Assembly (NCBI GenBank): GCA_008360975.2
Contig: VLJF02000034.1
Location: forward strand, 372,001 to 436,000
Length of the DNA stretch: 64,000 nt
Direction of reading: 5' to 3'
Source of the DNA: Lichenostomus cassidix
Lineage: Eukaryota; Chordata; Aves; Passeriformes; Meliphagidae
Shown here: positions 34,508-47,099 of the stretch, piece after piece
Position numbering within the stretch: position 1 is the stretch's first letter
How the letters are laid out: every line of letters starts with the position of its first letter
Translations under genes and position numbers: made by a program
Notes under the pieces: generated by a model
What the model was told of the DNA's origin: nothing
What the model saw: only the letters and a program-made list of their open reading frames with translations
Database searches by the model: none

Positions 34508-37500
34508 TCAGGGCTCTGTCACCTGCCCCACGAAGAGGACGATACCTGTGGGGGGAGAGAGGGGTCAGGGAGCCCCCAGACCCCAAATCTGGGGGGCAGA
34601 GACCCCAAAATCCAAATTCCCGTGGGGCAGAGACCCCAAATCCCAAATCTGTGGGGCACAGAGCACCCCAAACCCATAAAAATGAGACTTAATCTCCCCC
34701 CAAACCCCAAATCTGTGGGGCAGAGACATCTCAAATCCCCACCCGAAGGGGCTGAACCCCCCTAAGTGTCCCAAATCCCCCCAAATTCCGCCCAAAAATC
34801 CCCCAAATCCCCCAAATTTCACCCAAAACCCCAAATTCCCCCCAAATCCCCAAAAATCCCCAAGTCCCAGATTCCTAAAATCCCCCAGATTCCTAAAATC
34901 CCCAAGATTCCTCGTCCTCAAAATCCCATTCCTAAAGGCCTAAATTCCCCAAGTCCCCTAAACTGTGCCCCAATTTCCCCAAGACCCCCCAAATCCCCCA
35001 AAACCTCCCAAATCCCCCTAAACCCCCCAAATGCCTCCAAATTCCCCTAAATCCCCAAAATCCCCCCAAAAAACCCCAAATCCCCCAAATCTCTCCAAAT
35101 CCAAAATTCCCCCAAATGCCCCTCAAATGCCCCAAAAAACCCAAATCCCCCAAATTTCCCCCAAGTCCCCTAAACCCCCAAAATCCCTAAAATCCCCAAA
35201 ATCCTCCAAATTTCCCAAAATCCCCAAATCCCCCAAAATCCCCAAATCCCCCAAAAATACCCCCAAATCCCCCAAATCCCTCAAAACCTCCCAAAAATCC
35301 CCAAAATCCCCCCAAATTCCCCCAAACCTGTGGGACGATGCCGAACGAGGAAGAGGAAGGGTCGATCCAAGAGGATTTCCAGGGGGGCCATGCGGGAATA
35401 AACCACCGCAGCTGCGGGAACAGGGGGGTGGTGAGACCCCCGAAACCCCCCGGGTGTCCCAGACCCCCCCCAGGTGTCCCCAAATGTCACCAACCCGACG
35501 CCGAAGCCACCTCGGTGCCGTTTTCTGTCACCTCCATCCTCACCTTCTGCAGGACCTGGCCGAGCGCCAGGTGTTCCTCACCTGGAATTGGAGATTTTGG
35601 GGGGTTTAGGAGCGCTTTGGGGACATCCTGACCCACCTTGGGGACATCCTGACCCCCTTGGGGACATCCTGACCCCCCTGGGGACATCCAGGGACCCCAA
35701 CTGACCGGAGAGGGGGGAGAAGTCGGCGGCGTTGGGGTCGAAGAGGTCGATGACCCCCAAGGACTTGAGGGCATCTCGGAGGTCCCAGGAGGTGTCCAGG
35801 GTGAAGCTGAGGGGGTGGGGAGGTGACTTGGGGACACTGGGGGTTGTCACCAGGGTGTCCCCAGTGTCACCCCCCGGTGTTCCCAGGGTCGTCAGTGTCA
35901 CCCCCAGTGTCCCCAGGGTCCTCAATGTCACCCCACGGTGTCCCCGATGTCACCCTTGGTGTCCCCAGGGTTCCCCCAGTGTCCAGCCCACCCCTCCAGT
36001 GTCCCCATTGTCCCCAGTTGTCCCCAATGTCCCCAGTGCCCCCAGGTGTCCTCAATGTCCTCAAGGTCCCCAGTGTCCCCATTCTCCCCATTATCCCAAC
36101 TGTCCCCAATAACCCTAATGACCCTAAGTGTCCCCAATGTCCCCAATGTCCCCATAATCCCCAAATGTCCCCAGTGTCCCCAATGCTCCCTATGTCCCCA
36201 ATGTCCTCAATATCCCCAATGTCCCCAGGTGTCCTCAATGTCCCCAATGTCCCCGATAAACCTAATGACCCTAAGTGTCCCCAGTGTCCCCATTCTTCCC
36301 ATTATCCCCAAATGTCCCCAATGTCCCCAATGCTCCCAATGTCCTCAGTGTCCCTGGAGACTCCAACCCCCCCAGTGTCCCCAATGCCCCCAATGTCCCC
36401 CAAGGTCCCCAATGTCCCCATTCTCCCCATTACCCCCAAATGTCCCCAAACCCCACAATGTCCCCAAATATCCCCAGTGTCCTCAATCCCCCCAATGTCC
36501 CCAATGTCCCCAATGTCCCCATTCTCTCCATTCTCCCCAATGTCCCCAAATGTCCCCAAACCCCACAATGTCCCCAATCTCCCCATTGTCCCCAAATGTC
36601 CCCAAAGTCCCCAAATATCCCCAAACCCCACAATGTCCCCAATGTCCCCAAATATCCCCAAACCCCACAATGTCCCCAAAGTCCCCAAACCCTCACCGGG
36701 GCAGCACGAGCACGCGGTGGGCGGGGCTGAGGTTTGTCACCCAGCTGGTGACACTCCGAGCGTCCAGGAGCCTCGCCAGGGTGACAATGGGGACATCGCG
36801 GTCCAGGGGTGCCACCAGCAGCAGGGCCACCTCCCCCCCCGCGTAGGGGACATCGACCACCGTGTAGGGGACACCGCCGGGCGTCTCGAAGTCCCCTGGG
36901 GGTGACAAGGGGGAGTCAGAGGGGACACGGGGGGTGGGGGACACGGGGGGTGGCACAGGGTGACATTGGGGAACCCCAGGGTGACAGGAGGTGACACAGG
37001 GTGACAGGAGGTGACACGCAGGGACCCCCGAGGTGACAAGGGGTGACACGGGGAGCTCCAGGGTGACAGGAGGTGACACGGGGTGACATGGCGGGAACCC
37101 CCAGGGTGACACAAGGTGACATGGGGTGACACAAGGACATCCAGGGGGACACAGGAGGGACTCGAGGTGACACACAGGGAAACCTAGGGTGGCACAGGGG
37201 TGACAGGAGGTGACAAGAGGTGACACACAGGAACCCCCAGGGTGACAGGAGGTGACACAGCGGGACCCCAATGTGACAGGAGGTGACAAGAGGTGACAGG
37301 AGGTGACAGAAGGTGACACACACAGAACCCCGGGTGACACAGGGGTGACACAGGGGTGACAGGAGGTGACAAGAGGTGACACACAGGAACCCCCAGGGTG
37401 ACAGGAGGTGACACGGCGGGACCCCAATGTGACAGGAGGTGACAAGAGGTGACAGGAGGTGACAAGAGGTGACAGGAGGTGACAGAGGATGACATGGAGT

Positions 37501-40500
37501 GACACCGGGAACCCTCAGGGTGACAGGAGGTGACAAGAAGTGACACAAAGGGAACCCCAGGGTGACACAGGGTGGCTGGAGGTGACAATAAGTGACAGTA
37601 GGTGACATGGGCAGACCCTGAGGGTGACACAGAGACCCCCAGGGTGACACAGGGGTGACAAGAGGTGACATGGGGGGACCCCAGGGTGGCAGTGGGTGAC
37701 AAGAGGTGACACACAGAGAACCCCAAGGTGACTGGAGGTGACAAGAAGTGACAGGGGGTGACACACAGGGAGCCCCAGGGTGACAGGAGGTGACAGAAGG
37801 TGACACACACAGGACCCCGGGTGACACAGGGGTGACAGGAGGTGACAGGAGGTGACAAGAGGTGACACACAGGAACCCCCAGGGTGACAGCAGGTGACAA
37901 GAGGTGACAGGAGGTGACAGAAGGTGACAAGAGGTGACAAGGGATGACACACAGGAGGAACCCCAGGCTGCCACTAGGTGCCACCCGATGCCACCCGATG
38001 CCACCCGGTGCCACCACCCTCACCGCAGCTGTAGCGCCCCTCTCGGGCCATCATGGGGACAGCGACATCGCGGCCATCGGGGTGGCGGAAGGGACGCGGC
38101 TTGGTGGCCCCGGAGGGGAAGGCGGTGGCCCAAAGGCCCCGGAAGTGCTGAGCGCTCGCCAGGACCAGGCGGGTGAGGGGACTGAGAGCCCCGGGGGGGA
38201 CAAGGCTGGACACGTGACCTGGGAGGGGACAGCAGTGTCACTCGGTGTCCCCCAGAGTTGTTGATGCCAGAAAAAAATCCATTGAAATCAGAAGAAATCC
38301 CATTGAAATCCCCCAAAAAAACTGCTTTAGAACCCAAAAAAATCCTATTGAAAGTCCCATTGAAAGCCCCAAAAAATCCCCATTGAAACCCTAAAAAAAT
38401 CCCATTGAAACCCTAAAAAAATCCCATTGAAACCCCAAAAAATCCCATTGAAATCCCAAAAAACCCCATTGAAACCCCAAAAAAACTGCTTTAGAACCCC
38501 AAAAAATCCCATTGAAAGTCCCATTGAAAGCCCCAAAAAATCTCCATTGAAATCCCAAAAAATCCCCATTGAAACCCTAAAAAAATCCCATTGAAACCCC
38601 AAAAAATCTCCATTGAAATCCCAAAAAATCCCCATTGAAACCCTAAAAAAATCCCATTGAAACCCCAAAAAATCCCATTGAAACCCCAAAAAACCCCATT
38701 GAAACCCCAAAAAAGTCACCAAAACCCCACTGATTCCGCAAGAGGACCCCGAAATTAATAATCCCCAAAAAAATCCCCATTGAAAGCCCCAAAAAATCCA
38801 ACTGAAATCCCAAAAAATCCCATTGAAACCCCCAAAAATCCTATTTAATCCCCAAAAAACCCCATTGAAACCCAAAAAAATCCCATTGAAATTGCAACAA
38901 ATCTCATTGAAACCCCAAAAAATCCCATTGAAACCCCAAAACGTGTCAGAAAAATAATTAATAAAAAAAATCCCATTGAAACCTCAAAAGGGGTCAGAAA
39001 AATCACTAATCCCAAAAAATCCCCTTGAAACCCACAAAAAACCATTGAAACCCACAAAAAAACGCCATTGAAACCCCAAAAATCCCATTGAAAACCCCAA
39101 AAAACCCCTTGAAACCCCCAAAAAATCCCATTGAAACCCCAAAAAATCCCATTGAAACCCTAAAAAAAAACCCATTGAAACCCCAAAAAATCCCCATTGA
39201 AACCCTAAAAAAATCCCATTGAAACCCCGAAAAAATCCCACTGAAACCCCCAAAAAATCCCACTGAAACCCCAAAAAGTGTCAGAAAAATAATTAATAAA
39301 AAAAGAAAATCCCATTGAAACCCCAAAAGGGGTCAGAAAAATAACTAATCCCCAAAAAATCCCCTTGAAACCCACAAAAAAACAACTGAAACCCCAAAAG
39401 AGTCACCAAAACGCCCCTGATCCCCCAAAAAGGGACCCAAAATAATTAATCCCAGAAAAAACACCATTGAATCCCCAAAAAGGGTCCCTGGAACAATTAA
39501 TTCCCAAAAAAACCCCAATAAATCCCCCAAAAGGGGTCGCAGGGATCCCCAAACTCATGAAATCCCAAAAAAAAATGAGTCCCCACACCCGTCACTCCCC
39601 AAAAAAGGGTTTCTCCCTCCAAAATCCCCCCAAAACCACCCAAATCCCCCCAAAAATGGGGTCCCTAAATTCATTAAATCCCTAAGAAAAGGAGTCCCGG
39701 GAATCCCCAAAATCATTAAATCCCATAAATGGGGTCCCGGGGGTCCCCAAATTCATTAAATCCCAAACAAACTGCTCCCGTCCCCAAACCCGACGGGGTT
39801 CCCCTTCCCCCAAATCCCCCCAAAATCCCCCAAATTCCCCCCAAAAAGGGATCCCGGGGACCCCCAAACTCATTAAATCCCATAAATGGGGTCCCGGGGA
39901 TCCCCAAATTCATTAAATCCCAAACAAACTGGTCTCGTCCCCAAACCCGACGGGGTTCCCCTTCCCCCAAATCCCCCCAAAACCCCCCAAAATCCCCCAA
40001 ATTTGCCCCAAAAAGGGATCCCAGAGGTCCCCAAAATCATTAAATCCCATAAAAGGTGTCCCGGGGATCCCCAAACTCATTAAATCCCAAACACACTGCT
40101 CTCGTCCCCAAACCCGACGGGGTTCCCCTTCCCCAAAACCACCCAAATCCCCCAAAAACCCCCCAAAATCCCCCGGGGGTCTCACCCTGGGTTCTCTCCC
40201 TGGGGTTCCCAAACTCATTAAATCCCCAAAATGGGGTCCCGGGGATCCCCTCACCCACCAGCCCCCAAAATCCCCCCAAATCCCTCCAAAAGCCCCCCAA
40301 AAATGGGGTCCCGGAGGTCCCCAAATTAATTAAATCCCATAAAAGGTGTCCCGGGGGTCCCCAAAATCACTAAATCCCCCAAAAATAGGCTCCCGGGGAT
40401 CCCCAAACTCATTAAATCCCAAACAAACTGGTCCCGTCCCCAAACCCGACAGGGTTCCCCTTCCCCCAAATCCCCCCAAATCCCCCCAAATCCCCCAAAA

Positions 40501-42213
40501 TCCCGCAAAATCCCCCAAAAACCCCCCAAAATCCCCCCAAAAAGGGGTCCCGGGGGTCTCACCCTGGGTCCTCTCCCTGGCCCAGCCGTTCAGCACTCTC
40601 CTCGCCCACTCGCCACGCCCGAAATCCACGCGGGCGACACTGCGCGGCCCCAGGGCTCGCAGGGCTCTGGCGACAAAGCCACCCCTCAGGGCGACACCGC
40701 GCGACACGAAGAGTCCCTGCGCCACCGCCAGGGTGTGGCCGGAGGGGTCCTGGAGGGTCCTGTGGAGTCCCCGCAGCGCGGCTGAGACCCCCGGGGCTGG
40801 GGAGGGAAACTGAGTCACGGCTGGGGACAGGGAGAGCGGGGTGTCCCCGATAGGGACGGGGACCCCAAAGTGACCCCAGTGGGGAAAGGGACCCCAAATC
40901 CCAACCCCTCAACGGGGACAGGGACCCCAAAGTGTCCCCAGTGGGGACAAGGAGCTCGGGGTGTCCCCGGTGGGGACAGGGAGCTCGAGGTGTCCCCTAT
41001 GGGGACAGGGACCCCAAATGGGGACAGGGAGCTCGGGGTGTCCCCAGCAGGGACAGGGACCCCAAAGCCCACCCCAATAATGGGGACAGGAGCTGTGCCC
41101 GGTGGGGACAGGGACCCCAAATGGGGACAGGGAGCTCGGGGTGTCCCCGATAGGGACAGGGATGTCGGGGTGTCACCTGTGGGGACGGGGAGAGCGGGGT
41201 GTCCCCGATAGGGACAGGGACCCCAAAGTGACCCCAATGGGGACAGGGACCCCAAATCCCAAACTCCCAATGGGGAATGGGATCCCAAATGGGGACAGGG
41301 AGAGCGGCGTGTCCCCCGTGGGACAGGGACCCCAAATGGGGACAGGGAGAGCGGCGTGTCACCTATAGGGACAGGGAGAGCGGGGTGTCCCCTATGGGGA
41401 CAGGGATCCCAAATGGGGACAGGGAGCTCGGGGTGTCCTCTATGGGGATGGGGACCCCAAATGCCACCCCAATAATGGGGTCAGGACCCCCCCTATGGGG
41501 ACAGGGAGATGGGGACATGTCCCCTATGTGGACAGGGATCCCAAATGGGGACAGGGATCCCCCAATGGGGACAGGGATGTCAAGGTGTCCCCTATGGGGA
41601 CAGGGACCTCACATCCCATCCCCAGGGGGGACAGGGACCCCAAACTGTCCCCTATGGGGACAGGGACCTCACATCCCAATCCCCTCAATGGGGACAGGGA
41701 CCCCAAACTGTCCCCTGTGGGAACATGGACCCCAAAATGTCCTCTATGGGGACAAGGACATCAAATCCCCCCCCCCCCGATGGGGACAGGGAGCTCAGAG
41801 TGTCCCCTATGGGGACAAGGACCCCACATCCAACATCCGCAATGGGGACAATGACCTCGGGGTGTCCCCAATGGGTACAACGACCTCAACTCCCACCCCC
41901 TCTTGGGGACAAGGACCCCAAAGTGTCCCCCCGGCTCCCCTGTCCCCTCACCGTCGATGCTGAAGCCGGTGGCTTCCTCCAGCTGTCGCCTGCCCCGCCC
42001 TGCCGTGGCCACCTGCAGGGCCACCAGCACCGAGGTGGCCCCGTAGGGGGCGAACGCGACATTGGTGTCACCTCGGTGTGCCAGCGCCGCCCGGAAGAGC
42101 CGCAGCCCGAAATCTGTCACCAGCTGCGACACCTGGCCGGGCTCCGGTGTCGCCGGGGCCACCAGGGCCACCGTGGCCAGCAGGGACATCAGGGACAGCA
42201 GGGCCACCCGCAT
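34508..42213 (-). CDS. SERPINE1: SERPINE1, plasminogen activator inhibitor 1 (PAI-1), complete
   Basis: A secreted serpin that inhibits tPA and uPA and so restrains fibrinolysis. Eight coding exons: 41952-42213, 40563-40796, 38024-38218, 36697-36895, 35706-35806, 35495-35581, 35328-35411, 34508-34545. They total 1,200 bp and 399 aa (human precursor 402), all in phase with GT-AG borders. The start [20 protein letters not shown] is a signal peptide. Then come [77 protein letters not shown], the reactive-loop hinge [11 protein letters not shown]1-P1' Arg366-Met367 (YSRMAP), and [14 protein letters not shown] then [10 protein letters not shown]. Arg-Met is the human PAI-1 reactive bond, which with the exon pattern excludes other serpins. 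Distinctive: very GC-rich, Ala/Arg-rich substitutions in exon 3 and introns full of minisatellites. Confidence 0.96.
34546..35325. repeat. CCCCAAATCTGTGGGGCAGAG and CCCCAAATCCCC arrays, SERPINE1 intron
   Basis: Two families: about 20-bp units with TGGGGCAGAGACC (34570-34740), then simple CCCCAAATCCCCC units (34770-35325). No exon seen. Confidence 0.85.
35328..35411 (-). CDS. SERPINE1: SERPINE1 reactive-centre-loop exon
   Basis: The 84-bp exon encodes [20 protein letters not shown] then LVRHRPT. The scissile Arg-Met pair (residues 366-367) and the FLFLVRH serpin signature strand are intact. The loop hinge (EVASAS) comes from the exon at 35495-35581. Inhibitory function is therefore expected. 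Confidence 0.95.
35807..36690. repeat. CCCCAATGTCCCC minisatellite, SERPINE1 intron
   Basis: Same 9-12-bp family as the MOGAT3 arrays at 28.3-30.9 kb (CCCCAATGT), with blocks such as AAACCCCACAATGTCCCC repeated near 36440, 36560 and 36630. Similar families occur in two neighbouring genes. Confidence 0.88.
36900..38020. repeat. GGTGACAGGAGGTGACAAGAGGTGACAC minisatellite
   Basis: 10-11-bp units AGGTGACAGG grouped in roughly 140-200-bp blocks containing AACCCCCAGGGTGAC. AGGTGACA repeats contain many GT dinucleotides that resemble weak donor sites. SERPINE1 intron. Confidence 0.88.
38270..39340. repeat. ATCCCATTGAAACCCCAAAAA minisatellite
   Basis: About 20-bp units (CCCATTGAAACCCCAAAAAA) with a GTCAGAAAAATAATTAAT variant repeated at about 38947, 38993, 39278 and 39333. 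SERPINE1 intron between exons 4 and 3. Confidence 0.9.
39400..40555. repeat. About 160-330-bp tandem block with CCCGACGGGGTTCCCC
   Basis: Each block reads TCCCGGGGATCCCCAAACTC, ATTAAATCCCAAACAAACTG, CCCGACGGGGTTCCCCTTCC. Copies occur near 39790, 39948, 40116 and 40448. It has even copied the neighbourhood of the exon 3 donor: CTCACCCTGGGTTCTCTCCC at 40182-40201 resembles the exon 3 end at 40557-40578. Confidence 0.85.
40800..41945. repeat. ATGGGGACAGGGACCCCAAA minisatellite
   Basis: 18-30-bp units (TGGGGACAGGGACCCCAAAT, GGGAGCTCGGGGTGTCCCC) fill the SERPINE1 intron between exons 3 and 2. No exon seen. Confidence 0.9.
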
Positions 42214-42239
42214 CCTGGAGGGACGTTGGGGTCACTGGG

Positions 42240-44560
42240 GTTACTGGGGACACTGGGGACACTGAGGCAGCCCCGCCCCTCCCAGGGGACCCTCTGGGGG
42301 TGACCGAGGTGACACTTGGGGTGACACTGGGGGTGATTCCGGTCCTGGTGTCACCGCTAGTCCTGGTTCTGATCCTAATCCCAGTCCTGGTGTCACCCCC
42401 AGTCTCAATTCTGATCCCAATCCCAGTTTCTGTCCCAATCCCAATTCTGGTGTCACCCCCAGTCTCAATTCTGATCCCAATTCCAGTCCCAATTCCTGTT
42501 CTGATCCTAATCCCATTACCAGTTCCAGTCCCAGTTCCAGTTCTGGTTCTGATCCTAATTCCAGTCCCAATTCTGATCCTAATCCCGGTCCCAATTCCAG
42601 TTCCAGCATCATCCCCAGTCCCAGTTTTGATCCTAAACCCAGTCCCAATTCCAGTCCCAGTCCCGGTTCTGATCCTAAACCCAGTCCCAATTCCAGTCCC
42701 AGTCCCGGTTCTGATCCTAATCCCATTCCTAATTCCAGTCCCAGTTCCAGTTCTGATCCTAAAACCAGTCCCAGTCCCAGTTCCAGTTCTGGTTCTGATC
42801 CTAATTCCAGTCCCGGTCTCATTCCCAATTCTGATCCTAATCCCAGTTCCAGTTCTGATCCTAATCCCATTCCCAGTCCCAGTTCCAGTCCTGGTTCTGA
42901 TCCTAATCCCATTCCCAGTCCCAGTTCCGGTTCTGATCCTAAACCCAGTCCCAGTCCCAGTTCCAGTTCTGGTTCTGATCCTAATTCCAGTCCCGGTCCC
43001 CATTCCCAATTCTGATCCTAATCCCAGTTCCAGTTCTTTTGTCACCCCCAATTCCAGTTCTGATCCAAATCCCTGTCCTGCTGCCGGTCCCAATCCCAAT
43101 CCCAATCCCAATCCCAGTCCCGCTGTCCCCTCACCTCACTCCGGTCCCAGTCCCAGTTCCTCTGTCCCAGTATCAGATCTGGATTGGTCCCAGTGTCCCG
43201 GGACTGGTCCTGCTCTCACTCCCGGTGTCCCTGTCCCAGTGTCCCTGTCCCGGTGTCCCGGTCCCGGTCCCAGTGTCACTCCTGGTGTCCCAGTGACGTT
43301 CCTGCTGTTGTTCCCAGTGTCTGCTGTTGGTCCCGGTGTCGTTCCCGGTGTCCCGATCCGGATCTCACTGTCCCAATCCCGATCCCGGTGTCCCGATCCC
43401 AGTCCCGCTGTCCTGATCTGGACCTCACTGTCCCGATCCTACTGTCCCGATCCCAGTCTCAGTGTCCCGATCCTGATCCCGATCCCACTGTCCCGATGTC
43501 CCCGATCCCGGTGTCCCGATCCGGATCTCACTGTCCCAATCCCTGTCCCACTGTCCCAGTCCCAATGTCCCGATCATTGTCCCGGTGTCCCAATCCCGGT
43601 GTCCCGATCCGGATCTCACTGTCCCGATCCCACTGTCCCGATGTCCCGACCCGGGTCTCATCGTCCCGATCCCACTGTCCCGATCCAGGTCTCACTGTCC
43701 CGATCCCACTGTCCCGATCCCAGTCTCACTTGTCCTGGTCCCGGTCCCGATGTCCCGATCCAGATCTCAATGTCCCAATGTCCCGATCCGGATGTCACTG
43801 TCCCAGTCCCGATCCCACTGTCCCGGTCCGGATCTCACTGTCCCGATCCCGATCCCACTGTCCAGATCCGAATCCCGAGGTCCCGATCCGGGTCGCAGTG
43901 TCCCGATCCCACTGTCCCGATCCCAGTCCCACTATCCCGATCCCGATCTCACTTGTCCTGGTCCCTATCCCACTGTCCCGATCCCAATGTCCCGATGTCC
44001 CTATCCGGATCCCACTGTCGCTGTCCCACTGTCGCTATCCCACTGTCCCGATCTCGCTGTCCCGATCCAGGTCTCACTGTCCCGATCTCACTGTCCCGAT
44101 CCGAATCCCGATGTCCCTATCCGGATCTCACTGTCCCGATCCCACTGTCCTAATCCCGATCCCACTGTCCCGATCTCACTGTCCCGATCCGGGTCTCCCT
44201 GTCCCGATCCCGATCCCACTATCTCGATCCCGGTCTCACTTGTCCTGGTCCCTATCCCACTTTCCCGATGTCCCGATCCGGGTCTCCCTGTCCCGATCCC
44301 GATCCCGCTGTCCCGATCCGGGTCCCACTGTCCCGATATCCCGATCCGGGTCCCACTGTCCCGATCCCACTGTCCTGATCCCGATCCCACTGTCGCTATC
44401 CCACTGTCCCGATCCGGGTCCCACTGTCCCTATCCCACTGTCCCGATCCCGCTCTCACTTGTCCCGATCCGAGTTCCGACGTCCCGATCCGGATCCCACT
44501 GCCGCGATCCCGATGTCCCGATGTCCCGATGTCCCGATGTCCCGATGTCCCGATCCCTTC
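42240..44560. repeat. Two minisatellites in SERPINE1 5' intron
   Basis: 42350-43120 is AGTTCCAGTTCTGATCCTAATCCC; 43190-44560 is TCCCGATCCCACTGTCCCGA. Both are stop-poor on both strands and give long Ser/Pro/Asp-rich open frames that I do not accept as genes. Confidence 0.9.
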
Positions 44561-44589
44561 CCGGCTCTGGACTCTCCTCCGGCCGCCTC

Positions 44590-44670
44590 TGTCCCTTTAA
44601 AGGGCGGGGCGGGGGCGGGGGGGACAAAGGGGGGGGGGATTTCCACTCGTGTCCCCCTCTTACGTCATCA
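44590..44670 (-). promoter_or_regulatory. Candidate SERPINE1 promoter
   Basis: Reading on the minus strand, consecutive GC boxes (plus-strand GGGCGGGGCGGGGGCGGGG, about 44603-44621) are followed by a TATA-like CTTTAAAG at 44595-44602. A CRE-like TTACGTCA lies at about 44660 just upstream. The position upstream of the SERPINE1 ATG exon suggests a noncoding exon 1 to its left, but I could not place its donor. Confidence 0.5.
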
Positions 44671-44689
44671 CCCGTGTCCCTTGTCCCTT

Positions 44690-45530
44690 CCCATGGCCCC
44701 TGTGACCCCTCTGTGACCCCTGTGACCCCCCAGTGTCACCCGTGACCCCCCGGTGACCCCCCACTTGTGTCCCCATGTCCGTCCGTGTCCCCTCAGTGCC
44801 CCCCGGTGACCCCACAGTGTCACCCGTGACTCCTTGTGACCCTCCGGTGTCCCCTGTGACCCCAGGTGTCCCCCATTGTGTCCCCGTGTCCCCCCATGTC
44901 CCTCTGTGTCCTGCTGTGTCCCCATGTCCCTTGTGACCCCTGTGTCCCCATGTCCCCGTGTGTCCCCCCAGTGTCCCCTGTGCCCCCCATGTCCCCCTAT
45001 GTCCCCAGTGCCCCCCTAGTGTCACCCGTGACTCCCCTGTGTCCCCCCAGTGTCCCCATGTCCCTCTGTGTCCTCTCAGTGTCCCTTGTGCCCCCCATGT
45101 CCCCCTATGTCCTCATGTCCCTCTGTGTCCCCTCAGTGTCCCCTGTGCCCCCCCAGTGTCCCCAAGTCTCTCTGTGCCACTGCTGGGACCCGCTGTGTCC
45201 CCATGTCCCCATGTCCCCAGTGCCCCCCTAGTGTCACCCGTGACTCCCCTGTGTCCCCCCAGTGTCCCCATGTCCCTCTGAGTCCCCCCAGTGTCCCCTG
45301 TGCCCCCCATGTCCCCCTATGTCCTCATGTCCCTCTGTGTCCCCTCAGCGTCCCCTGTGTCCCCGTGCCCCCCAGTGTCCCCATGTCCTCCGTGCCCAGT
45401 GTCCCCATGTCCCCTCATGTCCCCTCTGTGTCCTCTGCGCCCCTCCAGTGTCCCCTGTGCTCCCTGCTACCCCCCCTTGTGTCCCCAGTGTCCCCAATGT
45501 CCCCAATGCCCCCCCCGCCCCGATTTTGGG
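44690..45530. repeat. GTCCCCATGTCCCTCTGTGTC minisatellite
   Basis: C-rich/T-rich units with larger duplicated blocks (for example 44990-45070 and 45220-45300, both containing GTGCCCCCCTAGTGTCACCC). Intergenic between SERPINE1 and the mucin. Confidence 0.88.
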
Positions 45531-45714
45531 GCTCCCTGTCACCCGCACAGGACGTGTCCCCCCCTTTCCCCCCCCCGAACCCCAATGTCACCCCGGGGTG
45601 ACGCCAGGGCCTCTTCCTGCGGGGTGACGCGGTGACAGCTGCGGTGACACCGGGGTGGGAACAGGGAACTGGGGGGAAGGAAAGGGGGGAGGGGATGGTC
45701 TGGTGTGCCATAGA

Positions 45715-47060
45715 GACCCTATGGGACCCATAATCCCCCTGGGACCCCAAAAAACCCTATAGATACACGTGGGACCCCAAAAAACCCTATAGATCCCCAT
45801 GGAAACCTGTAGACTCTCATGGAACCCCAAAAAAACCCTATAGATCCACATGGAATCCCAAAAAACCCCATAGATCCCCTTGGGACCCCAAAAAACCCTA
45901 TAGATTCCCGTGGGACCCCAAAAAAACCCTATAGATTCCCGTGGGACCCCAAAAAAACCCATAGATCCCCTTGGGACCCCAAAAAAACCCTATAGATTCC
46001 CGTGGGACCCCAAAAAACCCCATAGATCCCCGTGGAACCCCAAAAAACCCTATAGATCCACATGGAAACCTATAGATCCCCATGGAACCCCATAGGTCCC
46101 TATAAAACCCCATAGACCCACATGGAACCCCAAAAAAACCCATAGATTCCCGTGGAACCCCAAAAAACCCTATAGCCCCCCATGGAACCCCAAAAATCCC
46201 TATAGCCCCCCATGGAACCCCAAAAAACCCTATAGATCCCCGTGGGACCCCGAAAAACCCTATAGCCCCCCGTGGAACCCCAAAAAGCCCTATAGATTCC
46301 CGTGGGACCCCAAAAAATCCCATAGATCCCCTTGGGACCCCAAAAAACCCTATAGATCCCCATGGAAACCTATACATCCCAATAGAACTCCATAGGTCCC
46401 TATAAAACCCCATAGACTCCCGTGGAACCCCCAAAAAACCCTATAGGTCCCCGTGGAATCCCAAAAAACCCCGTAGACTCACACGGAAACCTATAGATCC
46501 CCATGGAACCCCATAGATCCCTATAAAACCCCATAGACCCACATGGAACCCCAAAAAACCCTATAGATCCCCATGGGACCCCAAAAAACCCCATAGACCC
46601 ACATGGAACCCCAAAAAACCCGATAGATCCCCGTGGAACCCCAAAAAAACCCCACAGACCCCCATGGAACCCCAAAAACCTCATAGACCCCCATGGAACC
46701 CCAAAAACCCCACAGACCCTATGGAACCCCAAAAAAACCCATAGCCCTCCATGAAACCCTATAGACCCCCAAAAGACCCCATAGATCCGCATGGCACTAT
46801 ATGGACCCCCCATAGAACCCCATAATTCCCCTATAGACCCCCATGGAACCCCAAAAGACCCCACAGACCCCCATGGAAACCTATAGATCCCCCTACAGAC
46901 CCCATAGACCCCCATGGAACCCCAAAAGACCCCCATAGACCCCATAGAGAACCCCATAACCTCCCCATAGCCCCCTATAGACCCCCCAACACCCTGTGGA
47001 CCCCAAAACCCCATATAGAACCCCATAGCCCCAATCCCCCTATAGATCCCAAAACCCCAT
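45715..47060. repeat. GGAACCCCAAAAAACCCTATAGATCCCC minisatellite
   Basis: 28-30-bp units with a repeated CATGGAAACCTATAGATCCC block at about 45800, 46065, 46360 and 46490. Intergenic. Confidence 0.9.
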
Positions 47061-47099
47061 ATAGAACCCTATATCCCCCACAACCCCCACGATCCTAAA

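Noticed and set aside
42078..44745. 691-aa and 510-aa plus-strand frames over the SERPINE1 5' intron
   Set aside because: They are readings of the TCCCGATCC and AGTTCCAG arrays, open on both strands. They overlap the SERPINE1 signal-peptide exon in antisense.
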